Part shown: positions 1 through 8,427 of the stretch, piece after piece
Layout of the letters: each line of letters starts with the position of its first letter
How positions within the stretch are numbered: the first letter of the stretch is position 1
From: Algoriphagus sp.
GTDB taxonomy: Bacteria; Bacteroidota; Bacteroidia; Cytophagales; Cyclobacteriaceae
Direction: 5' to 3'
Assembly (NCBI GenBank): GCA_023255285.1
Contig: JALRIY010000038.1
Coordinates: 1 to 15,101, forward strand
DNA length: 15,101 bases
The notes under the pieces: generated by a model
Seen by the model: the letters and a program-made list of their open reading frames with translations, nothing else
What the model was told of the DNA's origin: nothing
Database searches by the model: none
Translations under genes and position numbers: made by a program

Positions 1-1194
1 CTTCGATCACTCGATAAAAAGATTGCCGTAGGGAATTTCTTTATGCCTACGTTGAACGCCAATTATCTTCGGTCCTTCTCCACAGAAGATGTAACCCAAA
101 CCTTTGTAAGTGATCCTGAAAATCCTCGGGAAATTGATGCAGCAAAGTCCCGAAATAAGGCCTATAGCTTTGTTGGAATTTATGGTTTTAGGCCTGAATC
201 CGTAGTGACCATGCGAAGACTTGGATTACTGGAAGAAATCAGTGAATTGGAAGCAAAAATTATAGTAGAAAATACAATAGCCGGAATCTCTACAGCCTAC
301 TACCGCTTAATTTTGGAACTTCAACGATTTAAAGTGTTGGAACAAACCTTGGAATTGAGCAAAGCTCGCCTAGAAATAGCACAAGCCCAGTACGAACTTG
401 GAGGAGCAGGGAAACGGGATTTTTTAGCAGCACAAGTAGATTACAATGGAGATTCTAGTTTATTGATGACCCAATACCAGGTAATCCAAAATGCAAGAGT
501 TAACCTCAATGAGCTGCTTGCAGCAGACCCAAGTACCGATTATTTGATTCAAGACAGTACCATTTCCATAGGGAAGACGCTTTCTTTGGACGAATTAGTC
601 GAGAATGCATTTTTAGATAACAAACTATTGCTAGCAAATCAGAGAAGGAATAACGATGCATTTTTGCAATTGAAAGAGCTTCAAGCACAACGCTTGCCGG
701 CCCTCAACCTAAACTCAAGTTTTAATAACTCGGTGTTCAATTCAGATGCTGGATTTTTAATTCAGAATGAAAGACAAGGCTTAAACTATGGTGGATCGAT
801 CACTTTCAATCTTTTTAGCGGATTAACTCTCAATCGACGAATTCAAAGTGCGAAAGTAAATCAACGGATTCAAGACTATTCCTTGGAGCAGTTTGAAATT
901 CAGCTGAAATCCGATCTACAACGGGCCTTCAATACCTATGACAACAACCTTGGCTTGCTTTCAATTGAACAAAAGAACTACCAAGTAGCTAAGGAAAATT
1001 CAGAAATTGCCTTGGAACGTTTTCGTTTGGGGATTGCCTCTTATTTGGAATTTAGAGATGCTCAGGTGAATTTGCTTTCAGCAGAGAATAGGTTGATTAC
1101 CTCTATTTACCAAATCAAAGAACAAGAGATAGAATTGCTTCGTCTATCAGGGAATCTATTTTTTACTACTTCTTTAGAGGAAGAAACAGATTAA
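1..1194 (+). CDS. TolC-family outer-membrane efflux protein, 5' end missing
   Basis: This is the C-terminal part of an outer-membrane channel of the TolC/OEP family, which joins an inner-membrane pump and a periplasmic adaptor to export drugs, metals or other substrates. The frame is open from base 1, so the ATG at 43 is probably internal and the true start lies upstream; 397 codons are visible. The sequence shows the family's long amphipathic helices, rich in Leu, Glu, Gln and Ala. It includes the typical LSKARLEIAQAQYELG stretch and, near the end, RFRLGIASYLEFRDAQVNLL followed by a helix ending LLRLSG. Asn/Ser-rich strands in the middle (LNLNSSFNNSVFNSD, then ITFNLFSGL) fit the outer-membrane barrel segment. 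The pump and adaptor genes would be expected upstream, outside the window; the substrate cannot be told from this fragment. A terminator follows directly, so this is the last gene of its operon. Confidence 0.9.
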   Translation, partial: LRSLDKKIAVGNFFMPTLNANYLRSFSTEDVTQTFVSDPENPREIDAAKSRNKAYSFVGIYGFRPESVVTMRRLGLLEEISELEAKIIVENTIAGISTAYYRLILELQRFKVLEQTLELSKARLEIAQAQYELGGAGKRDFLAAQVDYNGDSSLLMTQYQVIQNARVNLNELLAADPSTDYLIQDSTISIGKTLSLDELVENAFLDNKLLLANQRRNNDAFLQLKELQAQRLPALNLNSSFNNSVFNSDAGFLIQNERQGLNYGGSITFNLFSGLTLNRRIQSAKVNQRIQDYSLEQFEIQLKSDLQRAFNTYDNNLGLLSIEQKNYQVAKENSEIALERFRLGIASYLEFRDAQVNLLSAENRLITSIYQIKEQEIELLRLSGNLFFTTSLEEETD

Positions 1195-1200
1195 AAATGG

Positions 1201-1225
1201 GGAGGCTAAAGCTTCCTTTTTTTTT
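1201..1225 (+). terminator. Intrinsic terminator after the TolC-family gene
   Basis: GGAGGC-TAAA-GCTTCC forms a 6-bp stem (one G.U pair) with a 4-nt loop, followed directly by nine T. It starts 6 bases after the TolC-family stop codon and separates that operon from the mltF-like gene. Confidence 0.8.
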
Positions 1226-1303
1226 GACCTGTTTCTAAACCCATTTATTTGGCATAGGCTTTGCCGAGTATATTCAAAATTTAGGGCTTGATGGCCCGTT
1301 CAA

Positions 1304-2686
1304 ATGGGAAAAAGCAAACAACTATTTCTTGCAGTTGCAGTCTCAATTCTACTTGCAGTGGTGTCTTGGTTTCTAATCTCAAAAGAGAAATCAAAGACTG
1401 ATTCATTTTTTATGTTAGACCTAGCTGGAATTCAGGCTCGGGGGACATTGCGGGTGGCTGTGGACAATAATTCGAGCAGCTATTATATTTATAGAGGTAG
1501 GAGGATGGGGTATGAATACGAGCTCCTACTAGATCTAGGTAAGCGGCTAGGGGTACAAATTGAGTTTGTGGTCGCATCGGAGATCGAAGAGGCCTTTGCC
1601 CAGCTTGAAGAAGGAAAGGTGGATTTAATTGCCATGAATGTTCAGAAAAACAAGGGCCTATCCTCCGAGGTCGATTTTACAGATGCGGTAGGCAACACGA
1701 GTACTTTTTTAGTTGGAAATAAAAAAGTGACGAATTGGCAAAATTTAGGCTCAGACACGGTTGTGGTTCGAAAAGGAGCAGTTTACAAACAACAATTGGA
1801 GCAAATTAAGGATTCCTTGGACTTGGATTTTTTAATTTTAGAAGACCAAGCACATGAAGAAACATTGCTCGATCGGATTGTGGATCATGGAATGAAGTGG
1901 ACGGTAGCCACTCAGCAAATAGCTCAAACGAATGTGACCTACTACGAAGAATTGTACCTTGGAATGGAGGTGGCAAAGGCGGGGGAAATTAATTGGGCAG
2001 TACGAGGCACTTCCACCGAGCTTCTTCAACGAGTAAATGCCTGGTTAGCCGAAAAAAAGAAACGTTTTATCCCTGATTTGTACGCAAAATATTTTTTGAA
2101 CTCCAAGAATCAACATTTCCGGTCTACTAGTGCCTATTCCTCACTCGGAGGCAATCGCATTTCCCTATACGATGACTTGATTCAAGAACATGCTAAAACC
2201 CTAGGTTGGGATTGGCGACTGCTAGCTGCTATTGTCTATAAGGAATCTCGTTTTGACACGACCGCAGTTTCGTATGCTGGTGCCCAAGGTTTGTTGCAAT
2301 TGATGCCTGTTACTTTGGAGAGATTTGGGGTAACTAATCCCAACGATCCTGTAGAATCCCTTCGGGGTGGTGTAAAATTTCTCTTGTATTTAGACAAATT
2401 TTGGATGAAGCGGGTACCCAAAACTAACGAACGAATAAAATTCATTTTAGCATCTTACAACATTGGTCAAGGGCATGTGGAGGATGCCTGGAGATTGACT
2501 TTGAAGCATGGTAAAAACAGTCAAAACTGGAGAGAGGTTTCTTATTATTTAAATTTGAAGAGCGATCCTACTTATTACCGTGACCCTGTAGTCAAAAGTG
2601 GGTACGCCAAAGGACACATCGCCGTCAACTATGTACGGGATGTTTTGGGTTTGTTTCAATCGTATAAGGCGCTGGTCAATCCTTAA
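1304..2686 (+). CDS. mltF: Membrane-bound lytic murein transglycosylase F-like protein
   Basis: Predicted lytic transglycosylase that cleaves the MurNAc-GlcNAc bond of peptidoglycan to form 1,6-anhydromuramoyl ends, acting at the envelope. Length is 460 residues. Residues about 7-25 form a hydrophobic N-terminal anchor or signal segment. Residues about 43-265 resemble a family-3 solute-binding domain, starting RGTLRVAVDNN and containing GYEYELLLDLGKRLGV. Residues about 285-455 are an SLT domain. The catalytic glutamate is E314 in YKESRFD, followed by the diagnostic GAQGLLQLMP at 326-335 and later ASYNIGQGHV. This two-domain order is that of E. coli MltF, where the binding-like domain regulates the lytic domain. 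There is no obvious ribosome binding site, as is common in Bacteroidota. The stop codon overlaps that of the convergent RidA-family gene (shared TTAA). Confidence in the family is high; the substrate sensed by the binding domain is unknown. Confidence 0.9.
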   Translation: MGKSKQLFLAVAVSILLAVVSWFLISKEKSKTDSFFMLDLAGIQARGTLRVAVDNNSSSYYIYRGRRMGYEYELLLDLGKRLGVQIEFVVASEIEEAFAQLEEGKVDLIAMNVQKNKGLSSEVDFTDAVGNTSTFLVGNKKVTNWQNLGSDTVVVRKGAVYKQQLEQIKDSLDLDFLILEDQAHEETLLDRIVDHGMKWTVATQQIAQTNVTYYEELYLGMEVAKAGEINWAVRGTSTELLQRVNAWLAEKKKRFIPDLYAKYFLNSKNQHFRSTSAYSSLGGNRISLYDDLIQEHAKTLGWDWRLLAAIVYKESRFDTTAVSYAGAQGLLQLMPVTLERFGVTNPNDPVESLRGGVKFLLYLDKFWMKRVPKTNERIKFILASYNIGQGHVEDAWRLTLKHGKNSQNWREVSYYLNLKSDPTYYRDPVVKSGYAKGHIAVNYVRDVLGLFQSYKALVNP

Positions 2687-3147
2687 TGCAATTCAAATAG
2701 CCCTTCAATTTCCACAGGAATATTGTCAGGAAGGGACCCCATGCCTACTGCGGATCGAACTCCTACCCCTAATTCTTTTCCCCAAACTGACGCAAAAAGT
2801 TCACTGCAGCCATTCATCACGTAGGGATGCTTTTCAAAAGAAGATACGCAGTTGACCATACCAAGGACTTTTATGACCCGTTTCACCTTATCCAAGGAAC
2901 CTAATGTAGACTTGATTGTAGCCAGCATGGCTAGTCCAACTTGCCTAGCAGCTAATTTTCCTTGTTCGATATCCAACTCTTCTCCAATTCTTCCAATGAT
3001 GAGGCTTCCATCGATTTGAACTGTTCCATGACCAGATAGGTAGAGAAAATTTCCCACAATTAAGCTTGGGGTATACACTCCTAGTGGCTTAGGAGCTGGC
3101 GGAAGGAGTAGTCCAAGGCTTTCAAAATTTTGTTCAGGGCTTTGCAT
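2683..3147 (-). CDS. RidA (YjgF/YER057c/UK114) family protein
   Basis: Small cytoplasmic protein of the Rid superfamily. The best-known members hydrolyse reactive 2-aminoacrylate and other enamine/imine intermediates released by PLP enzymes. Length is 154 residues, longer than E. coli RidA (about 128) and like the subfamily with an extended N-terminus. The fold signature is visible: GNFLYLSGHG near residue 32, then DIEQGKLAARQVGLAMLATI and LGSLDKVKRVIKVLGMVN. The C-terminal RSAVGMGSLPDNIPVEIEG carries an arginine at the position that binds the substrate carboxylate in RidA. It lies on the same strand as the GntP-family permease, 126 bases downstream of it, so the two may be co-transcribed. 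Its last codons overlap the convergent mltF-like gene by four bases. The exact substrate is unknown; some subfamilies lack deaminase activity. Confidence 0.88.
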   Translation of the reverse strand: MQSPEQNFESLGLLLPPAPKPLGVYTPSLIVGNFLYLSGHGTVQIDGSLIIGRIGEELDIEQGKLAARQVGLAMLATIKSTLGSLDKVKRVIKVLGMVNCVSSFEKHPYVMNGCSELFASVWGKELGVGVRSAVGMGSLPDNIPVEIEGLFELH

Positions 3148-3273
3148 AAAGAGTTGGGATTGGGTGACAATTAATTCAAACTTTAAATCAGGGAGTCTAG
3201 TATACTTTCAATTTGTTTGGAAAATTCGCTACTGCTGAAAGCTTAATGTGTGAGAAGTGGGATAATTTTGGCG

Positions 3274-4596
3274 TTACAGCACCTTTAGTAGGGAGTCCAG
3301 GAGCATCACTCCACCTAGACCTGCAACTGCAACAATAGTCTCCATGAGTGTCCAAGAACGTAAGGTGTCTTTAATGCTTAGGTTAAAATATTCTTTGAAC
3401 ATCCAAAATCCTCCATCATTGAAATGGGAGAATACCAAGCTTCCTGCCCCAATGGAGAGCACCAATAAATTAGGGTCTACGGCCAAGGAAGGCACAAGGG
3501 GAGCAATAATTCCTGCTGTAGTCAATCCGGCCACTGTCGCCGAGCCTACTGCAATTCGGATAGTAGCGGTAATTAGCCAAGCTAGGAAGAGGGGGTGCAT
3601 GTTCCAAGATTGGATTCCTTCAGCCAAGGCTAGGCTTACACCAGAATCGGTAAAAACCTGTTTCAATGCTCCTGCGCCCGCTACGATCAATAGAATCATG
3701 GAAATGTCTTTAGTCGCTACGGTGTAAATGTCCATCAATTGGGACATGGTTTGTTTTCTTCGAAGCCCTAAAGAATAAGTGGCAAATCCTACCGACACGA
3801 GCATGACCACGCTTGGGTTGGCTAAAAAATCGAGGAAGGGACGCTGTGGATGAGTAGGAGCTACTGAAAAGGACAAAATAGTGGTGGCTACCAGTAAGAC
3901 TACAGGAAGTAAGGCGGTGAGTACACTGTTTCCGATTCCAGGAAGCTCAGCTTCAGGTTTTGGGTCGGCCTGAAAAGTAGGTAAGGGCTGGGCAGTAATT
4001 CCTCTTAGTAAGGGAGCAAGTAGAGGACCTGCAAGGATGATGGTGGGAATAGCGATGATTCCTCCATAGAGTAGGGTCAGTCCCATATTGGCCTCAAACT
4101 GCCCCACAAGTGCTGCGGGTGAAGGGTGTGGAGGAAGAAAGCCATGGGTCACAGACAAGGCGGCAAGCAGGGGCAAGCCTACGTAGACTGCAGGCAATCG
4201 GTATTGGTACGAGAGGGTAAAGGCAAGGGGTACCAATAGTACAAACCCTACATTGTAAAACAAGGGAATCCCTACCACTAGCCCAGTTAAAGCCATTGCC
4301 CAGGTAATGTATTTCTCCCCAAAAATCCCCATTAGGAATCCAGCAATTCGTTGCGCTGCTCCACTTTCAGCTACTAATTTTCCAAGCATGGCTCCTGTAA
4401 CAATCACAATGACCAAGTCCCCCAACAAAGAACCCATCCCTTTTTGGATGGAGCTGGCCACCTCGTTTGCAGGAAGCCCTAAAAGAAAGCCTCCAGCGAT
4501 TGCAGTGATTAAAAAGGAGAGAAATGGGTTCAACTTAGCCCAAACGATTAGCACCACCAGAAGGGCTATAGAAAGAAATACAAATAAAAAGGTCAT
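3274..4596 (-). CDS. GntP-family H+ symporter (gluconate/D-serine permease type)
   Basis: Inner-membrane secondary transporter of the gluconate:H+ symporter (GntP) family, 440 residues, the usual length. The family imports gluconate or related sugar acids; one branch (DsdX) carries D-serine. The protein is hydrophobic throughout, with roughly 12-14 membrane segments. Diagnostic motifs include VTGAMLGKLVAESGAAQRIA near residues 66-85, PLFYNVGFVLLVPL near 111-124, HGFLPPHPSP at 151-160, and SATVAGLTTAGIIAPL in the C-terminal half. The last part (HFNDGGFWMFKEYF) is also typical. No gluconate kinase lies in the window, and the only co-directional neighbour is a RidA-family gene, which fits an amino-acid or hydroxy-acid substrate at least as well as gluconate. 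A near match to the -7 element (TAACTTTC, minus strand, 4622-4629) lies about 26 bases upstream of the start. Family assignment is firm, substrate is not. Confidence 0.92.
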   Translation of the reverse strand: MTFLFVFLSIALLVVLIVWAKLNPFLSFLITAIAGGFLLGLPANEVASSIQKGMGSLLGDLVIVIVTGAMLGKLVAESGAAQRIAGFLMGIFGEKYITWAMALTGLVVGIPLFYNVGFVLLVPLAFTLSYQYRLPAVYVGLPLLAALSVTHGFLPPHPSPAALVGQFEANMGLTLLYGGIIAIPTIILAGPLLAPLLRGITAQPLPTFQADPKPEAELPGIGNSVLTALLPVVLLVATTILSFSVAPTHPQRPFLDFLANPSVVMLVSVGFATYSLGLRRKQTMSQLMDIYTVATKDISMILLIVAGAGALKQVFTDSGVSLALAEGIQSWNMHPLFLAWLITATIRIAVGSATVAGLTTAGIIAPLVPSLAVDPNLLVLSIGAGSLVFSHFNDGGFWMFKEYFNLSIKDTLRSWTLMETIVAVAGLGGVMLLDSLLKVL

Positions 4597-4754
4597 GGGT
4601 TTAATGCGGTTGGTCTGCCATGAAAGTTAGGTAAATCTTCGAAAAACTAGGAAAATACGAGCTATAAAATAGATTTGACCTCCACTAGTACCAAAATCTA
4701 CTGGAAACACTGAAGGTTTGGAATATAAAGGGTTGGAAATTTATCGGATGGGAT

Positions 4755-4809
4755 GATAAACCAAAGCTAGATCCCTACTGCACTTGTGGTTAAGTTCAAT
4801 TGGTTTATC
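4755..4809. repeat. 10-bp perfect inverted repeat with 35-nt spacer
   Basis: GATAAACCAA at 4755-4764 is exactly complementary to TTGGTTTATC at 4800-4809. There is no T-tract, so it is not a terminator. It may be an operator pair, an RNA hairpin or a relic; the sequence does not decide. Confidence 0.45.
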
Positions 4810-5060
4810 CTAAAAAGTTCAAGTAAACTCTAAGGAAGCTATTGGGTCCGGTAGTTTAGAATTTTTTGATTAGCCGCATCGGTACCCTCACCGTAAGAAA
4901 ATAAGGGGTGAAATTCATTTGGGGAGAGGAGTGGTCTGTGGAAGATAATTAACAGTAATTCAAACCTATATTGAGCTAATTGCATAATTGAGGATGATCA
5001 TCCTAGAATTTAAGAAATACAAACTAATGTGCAACTGCGTTGGATAAGCCGTATATTAGA

Positions 5061-5105
5061 ACGCAAAAATAGATGTTGGTACAGAAGAATACCTACATCT
5101 AGCGT
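5061..5105 (+). promoter_or_regulatory. Long hairpin just upstream of the DUF4105 gene
   Basis: TAGATGTTGGTA (5070-5081) pairs with TACCTACATCTA (5090-5101), 11 of 12 positions, with one T-T mismatch and an 8-nt loop CAGAAGAA. ACGC (5061-5064) and GCGT (5102-5105) extend the stem past an asymmetric A-rich loop. It ends 23 bases before the ATG at 5129 and has no T-tract, so it is more likely a leader RNA element or protein-binding palindrome than a terminator. Role is inferred from position only. Confidence 0.45.
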
Positions 5106-5128
5106 ATCCATGCAATGTAAAGCTATAC

Positions 5129-6304
5129 ATGAAAGCCAAGTACAAATTTCTACTCTTTCTATTATTATGGACCGTTGTGGGGATAATCCCTTCCCGGGCA
5201 CAGCTATGGGAAGTAAGTTTACTGACTGCAGATCCAGGAAAAGAACTTTATTCCTCTTTTGGGCACAGTGCTATTCGCCTTCGTGAGTTGGTGCCAGAAG
5301 GGAGAGATGTAGTCTTTAATTTTGGAACTTTTGACTTTGATACGCCTAATTTTTATGGAAAGTTTGCTACTGGCAAGCTCAACTACATGCTTAGTATTTC
5401 CAACTACGATCGTTTTGTTGTGGAGTATGACTATTTCAAAAGGGGACTGCGTGAACAGGTGTTGAATCTAACGGATGAACAAACAGATTTTTTAGTTCAG
5501 CATTTGGATGCCCAATACAACCCTGCAAGGAGATTTTACAAGTATGATTTTTTTTACAACAATTGCGCAACGAAAATTAGGGATGCCTTTGAAATTGCGA
5601 TTGGCGATCAACTGGTATGGAATGATTCCACTGTCGAGGAGAAAAAGACATTTCGAAATTTGTTGGATGAGTTTGTAGCGCCATTACCTTGGGCAGATTT
5701 TGGGATTGACTTGGCATTGGGATCGGTTATCGATCGTCCTGCAAGCCCACGAGAAAAGCAGTTTTTGCCTACCTACATGGAACAAGCATTTGCAGAAGCT
5801 ACTGTTCTCCAAAATGGAGTAATTCGCCCTTTTGTGAAGCGAAGCCAGGTGATTTTGGAATATCCTGAGGAGCCGTCTTCCTTTTCACTGTTCAATCCTT
5901 TTGTTGCCTTCTGGAGCTTGACCTTGATTTTTGTAGGCTTGACCGGGTATGGATTTAAAAAAAAGAAGTTAATGAAAGGCTTGGATCTCCTACTTTTTGG
6001 AAGTCTTGGCATACTTGGATTGGTAGTCACTTTTCTTTGGTTTTTTACAGACCATACTGCGACGGTGTGGAACTGGAATCTTCTATGGGCATTTCCAGGT
6101 CACTTGGTCTTAGTGTGGGGATTATTTTACCGCCCCAATGCTACCTGGCTTTCTTCCTATCTGCTTTTTGCGATAGGAGCAACGGTGATGGTCTTGTTGC
6201 TTTGGATGCTGGGCATGCAATCTTTCTCTCCTGCACTCATTCCAATTCTTTTACTCATCCTTTTGCGCGCTAATTTTCTTTTCTACAACCGGAAAATTGC
6301 CTGA
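5129..6304 (+). CDS. DUF4105/Lnb-N-type periplasmic domain protein with multi-pass C-terminus
   Basis: Envelope protein of 391 residues. Residues 1-24 form a signal peptide (MKAKYKFLLFLLLWTVVGII, then PSRAQ). Residues about 26-250 match the family formerly called DUF4105, now named after the N-terminal periplasmic domain of Lnb. Its two hallmark motifs are present: SSFGHSAIRL at 42-51 and NNCATKIRDAF at 144-154. A conserved His followed by an Asn-Cys suggests a cysteine-hydrolase-like site, but this is inference. Residues about 256-386 form roughly five hydrophobic segments ending in a short basic tail, an arrangement common in Bacteroidota homologues. The start is fixed by the signal peptide; there is no clear ribosome binding site. 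A long hairpin precedes it and uvrB follows 67 bases after its stop. The biological role of this family is not established. Confidence 0.85.
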   Translation: MKAKYKFLLFLLLWTVVGIIPSRAQLWEVSLLTADPGKELYSSFGHSAIRLRELVPEGRDVVFNFGTFDFDTPNFYGKFATGKLNYMLSISNYDRFVVEYDYFKRGLREQVLNLTDEQTDFLVQHLDAQYNPARRFYKYDFFYNNCATKIRDAFEIAIGDQLVWNDSTVEEKKTFRNLLDEFVAPLPWADFGIDLALGSVIDRPASPREKQFLPTYMEQAFAEATVLQNGVIRPFVKRSQVILEYPEEPSSFSLFNPFVAFWSLTLIFVGLTGYGFKKKKLMKGLDLLLFGSLGILGLVVTFLWFFTDHTATVWNWNLLWAFPGHLVLVWGLFYRPNATWLSSYLLFAIGATVMVLLLWMLGMQSFSPALIPILLLILLRANFLFYNRKIA

Positions 6305-6371
6305 GTTTTCCATTCATGAGTTTGTACTAGAACTAAACTTTTTTACCCAGAATTGATGTTGGAGATACGCG

Positions 6372-8408
6372 ATGGAATTTAAACTAACTTCAGATTATCA
6401 GCCAACAGGTGATCAGCCACAGGCCATTAAGGAGCTGGTCTCTGGCTTACAGGCGGGGGATCCTGCGCAAGTATTGCTTGGGGTAACTGGATCTGGAAAA
6501 ACTTTTACCATAGCCAATGTCATTCAGCAGACTCAGCGACCGACTTTAGTTTTGAGTCACAACAAGACACTTGCTGCCCAACTATACGGAGAGTTCAAGC
6601 AATTTTTTCCTGATAATGCAGTCGAATACTTTATTTCCTACTACGATTATTACCAGCCTGAAGCGTTTATCCCTAGTTCGGGTACTTATATTGAAAAAGA
6701 CTTGAGCATCAACGAGGAAATCGAAAAGCTTCGTTTGAGTGCTACATCTGCTCTTCTATCTGGACGTAGTGACGTGATTGTGGTGGCTTCGGTGTCTTGT
6801 ATCTATGGCATTGGCAACCCGGAGGAGTTTGGAAAAAACGTCTTGCGTCTACAGGAAGGAGATCGAATTCCTAGAAATCAACTTCTGTTTAAGTTGGTGG
6901 ATATTCTGTACAGCCGTACCCAGCAGGAGTTGACGCGTGGAACATTCCGGGTTAAAGGAGATACGGTTGATGTGTATGTGGCTTATGCAGATTTTGGGTA
7001 CCGCATTATTTTTTGGGGAGATGAAATTGAAGCTATTCAGCGAATTGAGCCGAGCACGGGAAAGAAACTTTCGGATGAGAAAATCATTTCGATTTTTCCC
7101 GCAAATCTATTTGTGACTGGGAGAGATACTATCGATACTGCTATTCACGAAATACAGGATGATTTGATGGCTCAACTGACTTTTTTTGAGAAGGAGGGTA
7201 AATTTTTGGAAGCGAAAAGGCTTCAAGAGCGAACAGAGTTTGACTTGGAGATGATTCGAGAATTGGGCTATTGTTCAGGAGTGGAAAATTACTCTCGCTA
7301 CTTTGACCGAAGAAAGCCTGGCACACGTCCATTTTGTCTTTTAGACTATTTTCCAGAGAATTACCTTCTGGTCATCGATGAAAGCCATGTGACGATTCCG
7401 CAGGTAAGGGCGATGTGGGGAGGGGATCGATCTCGAAAAGTTAATTTGGTTGATTACGGCTTCCGTTTGCCTTCGGCTTTGGACAATCGACCCCTTAAAT
7501 TTGATGAGTTTGAACAGCTAATCAACCAGATTGTCTATGTATCGGCTACACCTGCGGACTATGAATTGACAAGAACAGAGGGACTGGTAGTCGAGCAAAT
7601 TATTCGGCCCACTGGACTTCTGGACCCTACTATTGAGGTTCGTCCTAGCTTAAATCAGTTGGATGATCTTTTGGAAGAGATTGATCAAACCATCAAAAAA
7701 GAAGCCCGTATCCTGGTGACTACGCTAACGAAGCGAATGGCAGAGGAACTTCAAAAGTATTTGGAGCGGGCAGGAATTAAGTCACGTTACATCCACTCGG
7801 AAGTGAAAACATTGGATCGTGTTGAGATTCTTCGCGAGCTCCGCTTGGGAATTTTTGATGTACTAGTTGGGGTCAACCTACTTCGAGAGGGCTTGGATCT
7901 CCCAGAAGTAGCCCTAGTTGCCATCTTGGATGCGGATAAAGAGGGTTTTCTAAGAAATGAACGCTCTTTGGTGCAGACCATTGGTCGTGCTGCTCGAAAT
8001 TCAGAAGGCCGGGTGATCATGTACGCAGATCAGGTTACCCAATCCATGCAGGCGGCCATTGACGAAACCAAGCGGCGGCGAGCACTACAGATCAACTACA
8101 ATTTGGAGCACAACATCACTCCCATGACCGTTATTAAGTCCAGAGACAAAATCATGGGACAAACTAAGGTTGCAGATTCCAAGAAAAACCCAAAAATGTA
8201 TGCCGAGCCCATGCCAGGAGAGGCCTTTTTGGTGGCAGACCCGGTGGTTCAGTACCTCAGCAAGGACAAATTAGAGAAGTTGATCCAGCAAACGCAAAAA
8301 GGAATGGAAAAAGCAGCCAAGGAATTGAACTTCATGGAGGCTGCGCGGTTGAGAGATGAATGGATGGCGCAAAAGAAGCGATTAGAAGAGTTGAACCGAG
8401 GGATTTAA
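6372..8408 (+). CDS. uvrB: UvrABC excinuclease subunit B
   Basis: UvrB is the DNA-damage verification subunit of nucleotide excision repair. It is loaded by UvrA, probes the strand with its beta-hairpin and recruits UvrC for dual incision. Length is 678 residues, normal for the family. Visible in order: Walker A GVTGSGKT at 37-44; the beta-hairpin region YYDYYQPEAFIPSSGTYIEK near 90-109; the Walker B/DEAD-like box VIDESHV at 334-340; helicase motif IV-VI elements including LLREGLDLPE near 503-512 and QTIGRAARN at 535-543; and a C-terminal UVR domain near 632-667 (ELNFMEAARLRDEW) that contacts UvrC. GGAG at 6361-6364, 7 bases before the ATG, is a plausible ribosome binding site. An AlbA_2-domain gene follows after 19 bases and probably shares the transcript. 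No SOS-like operator was recognised. Confidence 0.98.
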   Translation: MEFKLTSDYQPTGDQPQAIKELVSGLQAGDPAQVLLGVTGSGKTFTIANVIQQTQRPTLVLSHNKTLAAQLYGEFKQFFPDNAVEYFISYYDYYQPEAFIPSSGTYIEKDLSINEEIEKLRLSATSALLSGRSDVIVVASVSCIYGIGNPEEFGKNVLRLQEGDRIPRNQLLFKLVDILYSRTQQELTRGTFRVKGDTVDVYVAYADFGYRIIFWGDEIEAIQRIEPSTGKKLSDEKIISIFPANLFVTGRDTIDTAIHEIQDDLMAQLTFFEKEGKFLEAKRLQERTEFDLEMIRELGYCSGVENYSRYFDRRKPGTRPFCLLDYFPENYLLVIDESHVTIPQVRAMWGGDRSRKVNLVDYGFRLPSALDNRPLKFDEFEQLINQIVYVSATPADYELTRTEGLVVEQIIRPTGLLDPTIEVRPSLNQLDDLLEEIDQTIKKEARILVTTLTKRMAEELQKYLERAGIKSRYIHSEVKTLDRVEILRELRLGIFDVLVGVNLLREGLDLPEVALVAILDADKEGFLRNERSLVQTIGRAARNSEGRVIMYADQVTQSMQAAIDETKRRRALQINYNLEHNITPMTVIKSRDKIMGQTKVADSKKNPKMYAEPMPGEAFLVADPVVQYLSKDKLEKLIQQTQKGMEKAAKELNFMEAARLRDEWMAQKKRLEELNRGI

Positions 8409-8427
8409 ACGATTCGATTCAGGTATC

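Larger units (their letters stand above)
4597..5128. other. 532-base intergenic region between divergent gntP-like and DUF4105 genes
   Basis: No convincing coding frame. It should hold the promoters of the divergent permease and DUF4105 genes, but I find no exact TAnnTTTG box, only a near match at 4622-4629 on the minus strand. Two inverted repeats (4755-4809 and 5061-5105) are listed separately. Confidence 0.5.

Noticed and set aside
5029..5286. 85-codon plus-strand reading frame before the DUF4105 gene
   Set aside because: It overlaps the signal-peptide region of the DUF4105 gene in another frame and contains the leader hairpin; no protein-like features.
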